Source of the DNA: CAVQRC01 sp963715045
GTDB lineage: Bacteria > Planctomycetota > Planctomycetia > Pirellulales > Lacipirellulaceae
NCBI GenBank assembly: GCA_963715045.1
Contig: CAVQRC010000019.1
Location: 1 to 64,000 of the forward strand
Length of the DNA: 64,000 nt
Direction of reading: 5' to 3'
In this document: positions 1-8,712 of the stretch, piece after piece
How the letters are laid out: the number at the start of each line of letters is the position of its first letter
How positions within the stretch are numbered: position 1 is the stretch's first letter
The notes under the pieces: generated by a model
The model's input: the letters and a program-made list of their open reading frames with translations, nothing else
Database searches by the model: none
What the model was told of the DNA's origin: nothing
Made by a program: the position numbers and the translations under genes

Positions 1-681
1 ATGGTCCGACTGATCTGTCCCGCCTCGTCGTTCGCCCGCCGGTGCCGAAACGCCGTGGGAATCAGCGCGCCGTGTTCCGGGTCGTGCAGCACGATAAACG
101 CACGATCCGCCTGCAGAAACACGCGAAACAGGCTGTCGAGCAATTTCGGCAGGACTTCATCGAGTGACAACGAGCGGCTCAGGTTCTGTGATATTTCGAT
201 CAAGGCCCGCAACTGAACTTCCGGCTTCGCCGTCAACCGGACGCTGCCATAGTCGGTGCTGACGTCGAGTTTCGACATGATGGCCGGGCTCGCACTCCCC
301 TGCCCTTCGTCGTCGACAAGCACGACCATCCGCGAATCGTCGGTGGGGGAAGGGCCCCCCAACTCCGCCGGGAATCGTCGAAGCGGCCGTCCGATTGTCG
401 AGAAACTCGAAAGTCAGGTCGCAAATCAGCAGCCGGTCACCCGGTTTGATGCGGCTCCGATGGACCACCCGCTCGCCGTTGACATACGTGCCGTTGCGGC
501 TGCCGCGATCGGTCACGTAGTATTCGCCACTGTCGCGAAGAATCTCGGCGTGCTGCCGACTCACAGCGGCCGAATCGAGCACGATATCGCAGTCGGGATG
601 GCGGCCGAGAACCACACGGTCGAGATCGACCTCGTAGGTAACGCCTGGCGTCCCGCCCTCGACCGTCCGAAGAATCGCCAT
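1..681 (-). CDS. FHA-GAF signalling protein, 3' end outside window, one frameshift
   Basis: The start ATG at 681 opens an FHA domain (GRHPDCDIVLDS near residue 25, SRQHAEIL, then GSRNGTYVNG), which binds phosphothreonine. The FHA frame is lost near position 345, inside a run of G/C. From about 340 to 1 another frame continues with LIEISQNLSRSLSLDEVL and FRVFLQADRAFIVLHD, typical of a GAF domain. One extra base in the homopolymer explains the switch. The C-terminal output domain lies beyond the window edge, so cyclase, phosphatase or regulator output cannot be told. FHA-GAF proteins in this group usually work with Hanks-type kinases, several of which lie nearby. Domain calls are firm; continuity of the reading frame is not. 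Confidence 0.8.
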
Positions 682-915
682 GGTGTCTAAGTTGCTTGCG
701 GATTGCGGCAGACGTGAAGTCACGTCCGCGGTGCGTCTCGACTCGGTCCGTATTCTAGGAGTGCTGTCGATTTAGCGTCAACGGTCCGAGTCGTCCGCGG
801 TGCCGCGGGCCGGTGGGACGCCGGGCAAGTTGGTCGCTGCCCGGCGGTTCCAGACGCCAGACGCCGCCCAGGCGACCTTGATCACCCTGCCGGGGCTCGC
901 AGCCATGCGACCAAG

Positions 916-943
916 CAAGCCCCGCAAGGGCGGCAGCATTTAG
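916..943 (+). repeat. Dispersed palindromic element, copy 1
   Basis: The sequence has a GCCCCGCAAGGGC core followed by a GCAGCATTTAG tail. The same layout occurs at 14205-14232 and 37263-37290. The core could form a short hairpin with a 3-base loop; this copy has an A where the others have G in the right arm. Confidence 0.6.
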
Positions 944-1008
944 CTCTCAAGACTTCGATACGAACCGCTTGTTGCCGCCACGCGATCGAATACGAATACC
1001 GCTTGTGC

Positions 1009-1052
1009 CGAGCACGAGCACGAGCCGAGGACGAGGACGAGGGTGGAGAGTC
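1009..1052 (+). repeat. GAGCAC / GAGGAC hexamer simple repeat
   Basis: Short tandem hexamers (GAGCAC twice, then GAGGAC-like units). The same GAGCAC unit recurs at 28533-28550 (reverse complement) and 55561-55583. Intergenic, with no sign of coding. Confidence 0.6.
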
Positions 1053-1090
1053 GCGAACCGATTCCCGACGCCCCCGCTCCCCGGACGCGA

Positions 1091-2773
1091 CTACCGCTGG
1101 CGGTGTCCCCGGATCAACATCGTGGTCACATCGGATTTGCGGACCACACCGACCAGGACCGTGGATCGTCCCGCGTGACGACCGGGATGCAGTCGTCGGC
1201 GCGACTCTTGAACAGGTGCAGGGCTTGTGATGCCGGATCGTCCATGTGCAGCAGTTCCGGCACTGCCGTAGCCAGATCGATCGCCCGCACGAGCGATCCT
1301 ACGATGGGGTCGAACAGACGCGCTGCTCGAGCCGCGAGTAGGAAATCATGCCGACGACCGAGTTATTTTCGTCTACCACGGGGTAGGTGTTGTCGTGGCT
1401 GTGTTCGATGAAGTCGATCACTTCGTCGAAATCGGCCGACTGCGAGATGCCGGCTACGTTCTTTCGCATCAAATCGCCGACCGTCAATGGTTGCGGTGCG
1501 CGTTTGACCGAGTCGTAGCCGAAGGCCATCAGCAGTCGATTCCAGACGATGGAGAACTGGCTCAGAGGAGCGGCCGTCGTGTGATGGATGGCCTGTGCCA
1601 GCGGAACTTCTCCGGCCCGCAAGACACCCTGCCGGATCAGAAACGGCCCAATGATCTCAAAAAACACGACGGATCCCAGAATCACCGTCTGTACGGGGCG
1701 TGCCAGCTCCGGTGCACGCTGTACGGCGATCGACGCCAACGCGATCGCAGCTCCCGCCTGGGCCAACAACGACGGACCCAGCCACCGCCGAACGCTGAGC
1801 GGTTCGTCGAGCCATCGCCGGCCCATCCGATACCGACGCATTTGCCCACGCAACGGCTCGCGATGTAGGCCGCGCCCACCATGCCGGCGGCCTGGAAGGC
1901 ACCCAGATCGAGTTCGGCCCCGTGGATCGCGAAGAAGATGACACACAGCAGGCCGGTCAAGCGATCCAGTTCCGCCACGATTCTGTCGCTGAGCTCTGAG
2001 GAATTGACCACCATCACGCCCATCGCCAGAAACGCGAGCATGTAGGGAATTCCGAACGTCTCGCAGCAGCCCAGCACGACCGTGGTGGCCGCGATCAACA
2101 GCACGATCCAACCGCCTGGTCGCAACAGGCCACAGCCGTAGCTCACCACGAATCCGGCAGTCAGCCCAAGTGCGATCGCGGCGACGATGTCACCCGCCAG
2201 GGCCCCCACGGCCGTCGAAATCGGGCTCGCCAGGGTTCCGTGAGCCAGACTGATCGCGATGAATACGATTTCGAAAGCCACGATCGAGGCGAAGTTATTG
2301 AACGCCACGAGGGTATTGGCGTGTTCGGTCAGCGGTCCTTGCGACGAGGATTCTTTCAGCACGAGAATCGTCGTTGCCGGGGCAGTCGCGAGTGCCATCG
2401 CGGCCAGGAGCAGGGCCGGTTGCCAGGTCTGCCCGATGAGTATCAGGCACGTGGCTACCAACACGAAGGTCATCCCCAACTCGCCGCACGACAGCCAGAA
2501 CGCGCGTCTCAGGACGCGGCGGACGTGAGCCAGCGGGAAGTGACAGCCCAGGTTGAACAGCACCAGTGCCATCGCCAGCTTGGTGATCGTGTGCAGTCCG
2601 GTGAGGTGCTCGTGAGGGATCCAGTGCAGCACGCTCGGGCCGGCGACCAGTCCCACGAGCAGGTAGGCGGTCACTTTGGGGAAGTGCAACCGCTCGGCGA
2701 ACAGCCCCGCCACGAGACACGCCGCCAATAGCGAACCGAACGTCGTCGCGATATGGACCGAGGAAGCTTCCAT
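1091..2773 (-). pseudogene. Kef/CPA2-type cation:proton antiporter with CBS domains, three frameshifts
   Basis: An N-terminal frame from ATG 2773 encodes about 310 residues of membrane helices with CPA2 antiporter features (FPKVTAYLLVGLVAGPSVL, LFNLGCHFPL, FAIHGAELDLGAF). Near 1840 the reading moves to another frame with YLGPALLAQ-like WLGPSLLAQAGAAIAL and a CBS domain (VGDLMRKNV, DNTYPVVDENNSVVGMIS). A second shift near 1315 gives LFDPIVGSLVRAIDL and a second CBS half (DDCIPVVTRDD). A third near 1160 gives LVGVVRKSDV and the stop at 1091. Total about 560 residues, normal for antiporter plus CBS pair. It should exchange Na+ or K+ for H+ at the inner membrane, gated by nucleotide at CBS. No residues are lost at the shifts, so sequencing error or very recent decay are both possible. 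Confidence 0.75.
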
Positions 2774-3104
2774 TCAGTCGCAAGCCTGGAGGGGCTGAAG
2801 AGTCTGAGAGGGGACGGGGAACTGGAGCAGGCTGCCGCGATTCGCTGGCACAATTCTAAGTGCGACCACAGGCCCCGCGAGAGTGTAGCACCCAAACCCC
2901 CGGTTTGGGCACAGGGCGGGCTGGCCGTGGTGATAGGAGCGATTGCCCGTGATACCGGCTGCAACGGGCGGCGTTTACAAGGGCTTACACAGCCGGCCCG
3001 TCTCTTTCGAAATGCCTTACCACCATCGAAGTGCGGCAGTTGTTTGTCTTTTTGCTCGTTTTCCTCCGAAGCATTCTTGGGGATGCTAACTTCCCCTCCG
3101 AAGT
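2774..3104. other. Intergenic stretch, nothing recognised
   Basis: Lies between the stop of the TadG-like gene and the start of the antiporter, both on the minus strand. It should hold the antiporter promoter. No repeat, RNA or convincing small gene was seen. Confidence 0.4.
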
Positions 3105-4567
3105 TTACTGCTGTACGTTTACGTTCGCGTCGTCATGCCGCACGTAGCCATCTCCGTCGTAGTCGTCGTCGGTGATCTGATAGCCGTCCTGGTCACCACC
3201 GTCGCTGACTTCCAAGTCGGCGGGCAACACGCTTCGGCCTTGCAGGGTCACCGCCATGAAATTGGGTGGCAGCCAGGCGACATCGGCAAACGGCACCGAG
3301 ATGGTTACGGTGACCTCGCTCAGGCTGCGATCACGAACGTCGTGCGAAGGCTCGGAGGGTGGTCACGTGCGGATCGAACTGGAGTCCTGCAGAGGCAACG
3401 GAGTGCCGCCGGCAGCGGGTGGCTGCGGCAGTCGAATCAGCGACATCTGCCGTGACTGGCCAGCACCAAGATGCACCAACATTGAAGTCTCATCTCTGGT
3501 CAGGTTGCCAATCCCGGTTTCATAGAACTGCGCCGGTCGTTGCCGATTGTCCAGGCCGCACGCTGAGTCGTCTTGTCTACCGCGCCTGAAATGCTTTCGA
3601 CATGGTCGCAGCCGACGTGGTGGAAGTCTTGTCGGCCCATCCCGAGAATGATCGTATACACCTTGATGTCCTGCTCTGCGTATGCGGCGATGTCAAGTGC
3701 GTATCGACCATGCCGGATGGCTCTTCCGTAGTCGTCGCTCATCAGAACGATGAGTTTTTCCACGCCGTCGTGCGTAGGGAGAGGTTGCGGGTAACGACGC
3801 GCCAACGGGCTCAGCCGTTGTACTGTTGGCGATCAGCGTTTTCGAGTCGGCCATTCTTGCCATCTTCAGGTCATAAGTCAACGGAGCTTCCAGGACCGCA
3901 CACAATCGTCTGGGGTACGCTCGGGAGCAGCCGTATTGGCGTGCCTTATACCCTGGAGGCCGGATCGTACCGGCTGATCCTCGCCCCGTTGCTCACGGAT
4001 CAGTATCGTCGATTCTTGAACTTTGACCAGGTCGCCGCCGTAGTCGTCGATTCGGCTGTTGAGAACCCATCGAGTCCAATCCCAGGTCAATGATGGCCAG
4101 GGGGACTGCCTCCGCCGATTGCAATGGCGGATCGCGGCATCGAAACGTGTGCAGGCCGAACACTTTGGCAAAGAAAAAGGGTTCCTGGTCAGCGTGCCGC
4201 TGACTTCAATCGCATCGGGGATCGTGGTGTTGGGCGTGAAGGTACGCGTCGTGGAATCCCATGTCCCGGCAGTGACGGTGATCGCCTCCTTGGGAACCTT
4301 CACGAGCGCGCCGGCGCGGTTTTTCTGGACGTATTCGCTGGCTTTCTTGAGGGCTTCGTTGACGTCGTCAGGCTTCTCCCGCAAACGGAGCCCCGCTGCC
4401 AGGGCCCCCGCATCCACGGCAGTCTGCAATTGGGAACGGACGAGGTACATTCGTCCCACCTGGCACGGAGAAGACCACCATCGCGATCAGTACCGGCAAC
4501 AGGAAAGCAATCAGCAAGATCGACGCGGCGCTAGTTTGCGGTGAACGTCTGACCTGATCATTCGCAT
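3105..4567 (-). pseudogene. TadG-like pilus assembly protein with von Willebrand A segment, several frameshifts
   Basis: From ATG 4567, pieces in alternating frames make one protein. There is a hydrophobic N-terminal helix (ILLIAFLLPVLIAMVVFSV), then the TadG-type MYLVRSQLQTAVDAGALAAG motif that follows it, then VTAGTWDSTTRTF and a von Willebrand A-like part (GVEKLIVLMSDDYGRAIRHG, DIAAYAEQDIKVYTIILGM). The C-terminus is MAVTLQGRSVLPADLEVSDG ending at 3105. At least three breaks lie near 4470, 4150 and 3850. The family anchors Flp/Tad pilus components at the inner membrane. A TadE-like gene lies immediately upstream, as expected for a tad locus, but no tadA/B/C is in view. Exact breakpoints are uncertain. 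Confidence 0.65.
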
Positions 4568-4641
4568 AAAAGGGCCTCCCCATGTAGGTGGACAGGGACG
4601 CGGATGCCGGCCTTGCAGCGGCCAGTCGCGGCAAACAAAGC

Positions 4642-5070
4642 TCAATTGCCTCGTGAGTACTCTTTGGGCAAGGTGCATGAAGACGTGTAGGTCTTCCCAC
4701 CGAAGAAACGGGGCAAGGGAAGCAAGCTCACGTCGTCAACGCAGCGGTCACGGTCACCTCCACGGGCGTCCAGCGGACCGCGTTAGCCATGTTGGTCGGC
4801 TGAATTTGAATCGCGTAGGTGGTAATGCCTGCGGGAGTCAGAATTCGCTGAACTTCCGCGTCCACGTCGCTGCTGGTCGCCCCGCGGAGGACGGCGATGC
4901 GGCATCCGGAGCGAGCAGCCTCTTCGAGGCACTGGGCGGCCATCAGTGCCCGAGCCACCTCGATGCATGCCGAAGACGGAAAGTGCCAATACGGATGCCA
5001 CGATGGCGAACTCGACAATCGCGTACCCGCGTCGTTCTTTCGTCTTCGCCCTCGAGATTCGCACGACCAT
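4642..5070 (-). pseudogene. TadE-like pseudopilin-related protein, two frameshifts
   Basis: ATG 5070 starts a basic N-terminus followed by GYAIVEFAIVASVLALSVFG, the TadE/prepilin-like helix with its conserved Glu. A frame change near 4970 leads to EVARALMAAQCLEEAARSGC, the usual TadE continuation. A second shift near 4735 gives DDVSLLPLPRFFGGKTYTSS and the stop at 4642. About 143 residues, normal for TadE. Membrane-anchored; processed by a TadV-type peptidase in studied systems. It forms a pair with the downstream TadG-like gene, about 75 bp away. Confidence 0.7.
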
Positions 5071-5110
5071 GGGATGTGTCCAATTGTGATTTCGTAGCTG
5101 CGTGTCGGTT

Positions 5111-5575
5111 TCATTGGGTTGCGGCTGACGCTTCGGAATCGTCTGGCTGACCTTGTCTACGAAGTCCTGATCGCGCCGTTGAGGATCTGTGGGAGATCCT
5201 GCCAGTAGTCGCGGGTCCGAAAACGCAGCGGTGGGGCGTCTTCACCACGCGAAATCTCGCACACCGGTATCGCGAAGGCGGCAGATCGGTCCGCACAATC
5301 CGGTTGCTGAGCCGAAACGAGTCGAGCATCAGCGGAGGAAACAGGATCGCAAATGCCAGAGCGTAGGCATAGAAATTGTGCAGAATGCTTTGTAGCAGTG
5401 TGCCGCGTTCCTCGAAGGGAGCGGCCAGGTACTGGTGGCCCGCCGCCAACAGGCCGCCCAGCACCACGAATGCGAGGCAATGCAACATCATGCGTGCCGC
5501 CAGGGCTCTCTGGGTCGATACGTCGACAACTATCTTGCCGCGACGGTTGTCTTGTGCGTTTTCTTGTTCAGCCAT
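5111..5575 (-). CDS. Two-helix membrane protein of unknown function, frameshifted C-terminus
   Basis: From 5575 the product has an acidic/basic N-terminus and two membrane segments (LHCLAFVVLGGLLAAGHQYL and YALAFAILFPPLMLDSF), then SNRIVRTD. Near 5265 the reading should move to another frame giving ISRGEDAPPLRFRTRDYWQD, and again near 5165 to give QDFVDKVSQTIPKRQP. This resembles the small HAMP-like membrane proteins often found beside TadE in planctomycetes, but I cannot name the family. The stop is uncertain because of the shifts. Confidence 0.5.
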   Translation of the reverse strand: MAEQENAQDNRRGKIVVDVSTQRALAARMMLHCLAFVVLGGLLAAGHQYLAAPFEERGTLLQSILHNFYAYALAFAILFPPLMLDSFRLSNRIVRTDLPPSRYRCARFRVVKTPHRCVFGPATTGRISHRSSTARSGLRRQGQPDDSEASAATQ

Positions 5576-5928
5576 CGATCTGTTCTCAGTTCAGCGACTT
5601 TATTTCGCCAAAGTTGACATCACCACGCTCGGTAACAATTCCTGCCAGCAAGCGAACGATCAGCAATCGTGACGCCGGATCCCAGTTTCAAGGCAGGCAA
5701 ATAGGCACGTAGGAAGCATACGGCGCATTTTAGGACCTTGGAGCAAGGTTCGATTCTTCGGGTTTGATCAGTTCTCCTGATCATTCTTCTGAGACGCTGT
5801 GATGCCTCGTCGGGGGCGCAAGCCGGGCCCGGGTTGACTCCTGCCGCACCTCAGAGTGTTAAATTCAGAGTTATAGCAACCGTTGAGGGGATCGGGCGAC
5901 GCTCGATGGAGTACTGGGGTACCGTACA
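5576..5928. other. Intergenic stretch upstream of tRNA-Gln
   Basis: No gene seen. It ends in the 18-bp repeats. A short palindrome built on GTAC (GTACTGGGGTACCGTAC, 5911-5927) lies just before the repeats. Confidence 0.4.
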
Positions 5929-5982
5929 GGGGATACGACGCTCACTGGGGATACGACGCTCACTGGGGATACGACGCTCACT
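5929..5982 (+). repeat. Three perfect 18-bp tandem repeats abutting tRNA-Gln
   Basis: The unit GGGGATACGACGCTCACT occurs three times without gaps (5929-5946, 5947-5964, 5965-5982). The last T is the first base of the tRNA, and each unit junction reads TGGGGA, the same as the first six bases of the tRNA 5' acceptor strand. This suggests slippage or copying of the tRNA 5' edge. Confidence 0.9.
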
Positions 5983-6052
5983 GGGGAATGGTGTAACGGT
6001 AGCACTACGGACTCTGAATCCGTCAGTCTAGGTTCAAATCCTAGTTCCCCAG
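5982..6052 (+). tRNA. tRNA-Gln (CTG anticodon)
   Basis: The acceptor TGGGGAA pairs with TTCCCCA. The D arm is GTGT/GCAC, and the anticodon stem ACGGA/TCCGT encloses the loop CTCTGAA with anticodon CTG. The T arm CTAGG-TTCAAAT-CCTAG follows and the discriminator is G, as in bacterial tRNA-Gln. CCA is not encoded. Length is 71 nt. Confidence 0.95.
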
Positions 6053-6426
6053 CTGCTTTCTCACGGTGGCCGTGTGCCGTGCGGGCTCGTCCACGGATTG
6101 CCCGATCCGGAACCACCCACGTCTTTCAAAGGCCGTGAAGTCCGCAGCCCATAGGATCAAGTTCCGCGCAAGCGCAACACGGTCGGCCACGTTTGGGCCT
6201 GACCGTGTATCGGGGCGCTGGTTCGGACTACTGAATACCGGGCAGCAGTCCTCTCGCCAACGGGAGGCTGCTTCGGGCGATCTTGACGAAGGGTGGGCAT
6301 CGCGTCATTCTGGCCCGCAACATTAGGAAAGCGATCGAGCGAGGCTCGATTCAGTACTGCGATGCCGTGCTGATGGATGACGTAACAGGCGCGAATACTG
6401 GCTCTCCTTCGCGTGAGGAATTTAAG
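6053..6426. other. Intergenic stretch between tRNA-Gln and HPt gene
   Basis: The HPt frame stays open back to an ATG at 6283, so part of this stretch may be coding. A weak hairpin lies at about 6242-6276 (GCAGC...GCTGC with CCTC/GAGG). Nothing else is recognisable. Confidence 0.35.
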
Positions 6427-6774
6427 GTGAGCAAGCAGGACTACGCGGTGGTGAACTTTCAACAGACACTCACCCGGCTGGCCGGCAATCGCCAGTTGCT
6501 CCGCGAATTGATCGAGTTCTTTCAGGAAGATGCGCCCCTGCTGCTCACGGAAATCGCGCAAGGGCTGACGGACGGCGACGTGGACCAGGTTCGCAGAGCG
6601 AGCCACAGTCTGAAGGGGCTGGCGAGCAATTTCGACGCAGAGGGCGTCGTCGCCGCGGCGCGACGCCTCGAATTGGGAGCTCGTGAGCGAGATCTCCGCA
6701 ACGCTGACGGCTGGCTTGTAGAACTTCGCGTCGAGGTCGAAAGACTGACCGCCGCGTTCGAGACATTTGTGTGA
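6427..6774 (+). CDS. HPt (histidine phosphotransfer) domain protein
   Basis: A small cytosolic phosphorelay protein of about 115 residues. The helical bundle signature is FFQEDAPLLLTEIAQGL followed by the phosphorylated-His motif RASHSLKGLASNF, then a second helix pair ending ERLTAAFETFV. GTG 6427 is preferred because GAGGA lies just upstream and the product then begins at the usual HPt N-terminus; an ATG at 6283 is in frame. The NtrC-type receiver/AAA+ regulator is encoded convergently immediately downstream, so a relay between them is possible but not shown. Confidence 0.85.
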   Translation: MSKQDYAVVNFQQTLTRLAGNRQLLRELIEFFQEDAPLLLTEIAQGLTDGDVDQVRRASHSLKGLASNFDAEGVVAAARRLELGARERDLRNADGWLVELRVEVERLTAAFETFV

Positions 6775-6860
6775 AGAGGGGATCCGGAAGAGCGGCAGTC
6801 AAACGCTCGTCGCGGTCGCGTCCTGAAATCGAATTGCAGGTTCTTAACCGGGCACGCCCG

Positions 6861-8328
6861 TCAACCGCGGCCGGAAGCTTCGACGACGTGCTCGATTCTG
6901 ATCCCCAGCGACCGGATCTTGTGGCGGAGGCTGCCGCGGGTGATGCCGAGGATGCGGGCTGCCTCGGATTGATTGCCTGCGGAAATCGTGAGGACGCGAC
7001 CCAGCAGATACCGCTCCATCGATCTCGAGGGTCTCTGCATAGACGTTGGTCGACTCGGCCGAGAGTCGCTTGGTGACGAATGTCGGCAGGTCGAACATGG
7101 AGTCGGGCGACTGCCCTTGCGTTTCGCTCAGCGGGTCGGCTTGATCCGGCTGGCGATGCGCGTCGAAGTTGAACGGCAGAAAATCGGGCGTGACGACCGT
7201 GCCCTGGGTCTGCAGCAGCGCTTGGCGGACCGAGGCTTCGAGCTCGCGGACATTGCCGGGCCAGTCGTATTCTCGGAACAGCTGGAGTGCTTCGGGCGAG
7301 ATGCTGTCCACGTGTTTGCCGATTTCCTTACTGATGCGGGCGAGAAAATGCTTCAGCAGCAAAATGATGTCGTCTTTCCGCTCACGAAGAGGAGGAATCT
7401 CGATCGAGTAACCATTGAGGCGGTACAGCAGGTCTTCGCGAAATGACCCCGCAGTCACCATCGCTTCGAGATCGCAGTTAGTGGCCGCGATGATCCGTAC
7501 ATCGGTTTTGATCGTCTCGCCGCCACCCACCCGCTGGAAACTCTGCTGCTGCAGAACGCGAAGCATCTTGCTTTGCAATGGCGCCGGCATGTCGCCAACT
7601 TCGTCGAGGAAAATCGTCCCGCCGTTACATTGCTCGAAATTGCCGATGCGTTGACGGTCGGCACCCGTAAACGAACCCTTTTCGTGACCGAACAACTGGC
7701 TCTCGAGCAAGTGCTCGGGAATCGCCGCACAATTCACGGCGAGAAACGGTCCCTCCGCACGGGCACTGTGCTGATAGATGGCACGGGCAACCAGCTCCTT
7801 CCCGGTACCGCTCTCGCCGCGAATCAGGACCGTGACATTCTGTGAGGCAACCCTGCCGATCGACTTGAACACCTGCTGCATGGCCGGGCTGCGGCCGACG
7901 ATCTGCTCGCCCTGGTCGTCGGGAGCGACCTCGTCCTCTTCGACCTCGACCCGAACACTCATCAGCCGCCGGATCTTAATGGCTTTGCCGACTAATTGCT
8001 CGACTTCAGTGAGATTCAGAGGCTTGAGGAGATAGTCGTAGGCACCCAGCTTCATGGCCTCGATCGCAGTGTCGCTGGTCCCTCCGCCGGTGATGAAAAT
8101 CACGGGAAGTTTGCCATCCAGTTGTTGAATCCTGCGAAAGGCCTCGAGCCCGGAGAGGCCCGGCAGTTCGATGTCGAGCAGGACGACGTCGAAGTGCTCT
8201 TCAGCAAGCATGCGTAATGCATCTTCCGCATCCCGGGCGACGCTGGTCTCGACGTCGGACTCGCGGAAGGCCGCAGAAACCATATGTCGGACCGTGCGGT
8301 CGTCGTCGACGATGAGAATGCGAGCCAC
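6861..8328 (-). CDS. NtrC-family sigma-54-dependent response regulator, one late frameshift
   Basis: GTG 8328 has AAGGAG 7 nt upstream. Domain order: receiver (ILIVDDDRTV; DVVLLDIELPG with the phospho-Asp; LLKPLN Lys), AAA+ (GESGTGKE Walker A, the sigma-54-contacting GSFTGA loop, GGTIFLDEVGDMP Walker B, PLRERKDDI, WPGNVREL), then a Fis-type helix-turn-helix. Near 7020 the frame breaks. In the alternative frame MERYLLGRVLTISAGNQSEA continues to ARILGITRGSLRHKIRSLGI, a textbook Fis domain ending at 6861; the original frame runs to 6844 as nonsense. One extra base near 7020 (GATCGATGG) accounts for it. It should activate RpoN promoters; no target is evident here. Confidence 0.9.
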
Positions 8329-8712
8329 CTCAATACTCCTTAGATCGAATCCATCAATCGGCCGGACAGGCAGCGCTCGAGGGACGCCCGTGGCTGAATT
8401 CGCGGCCCCGCCAACCGGCAATCCACGAGACAGCCAGGAGGCTCCCGGAATTTTTGCAAGTCCAATCCACGCAGTTGTTTAGGGCCTTCTTCCGGGGCCG
8501 GTCCGGGTCTCAATTGGGGGCAGGCAGGCGATCAGGTTGGTCGCTGAGCAACCAGGTTGTCGCTTGATCGGACGATTTTAGCGGGCGAATCCGCGGCGGC
8601 TATGGGTAAACAATCCAAGTTGCGGTCCCCTCCACGGTGCGTGATATGTTGTTCCGACCGCCGCCGTTGAGAATCCCGCCACGTTCAGAACCGGTCACCG
8701 CTGCCACCGCCG
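8329..8712. other. Divergent intergenic region with nested inverted repeat
   Basis: Separates the divergent ntrC-type and diadenylate cyclase genes. An inverted repeat at 8529-8570 has outer arms CGATCA/TGATCG and an inner GGTTG/CAACC pair. It may be a regulatory or RNA hairpin, but no known motif was recognised. Confidence 0.35.

Larger units (their letters stand above)
724..1090. other. Intergenic stretch with hairpin and repeat elements
   Basis: No coding frame looks real here. A perfect 7-bp stem (CCGGGCA at 821-827 with TGCCCGG at 838-844) sits upstream of the FHA gene. One copy of the dispersed palindromic element lies at 916-943. A GAGCAC/GGACGA simple repeat at about 1009-1052 precedes the antiporter stop. 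Confidence 0.5.

Noticed and set aside
256..690. Plus-strand open frame opposite the FHA gene
   Set aside because: It mirrors the real minus-strand gene, has no family features, and lacks a ribosome site.
5882..6031. Repeat-encoded peptide (GIRRSLG three times) overlapping the tRNA repeats
   Set aside because: The frame runs into the tRNA and is only a reading of the 18-bp repeats; no ribosome site.
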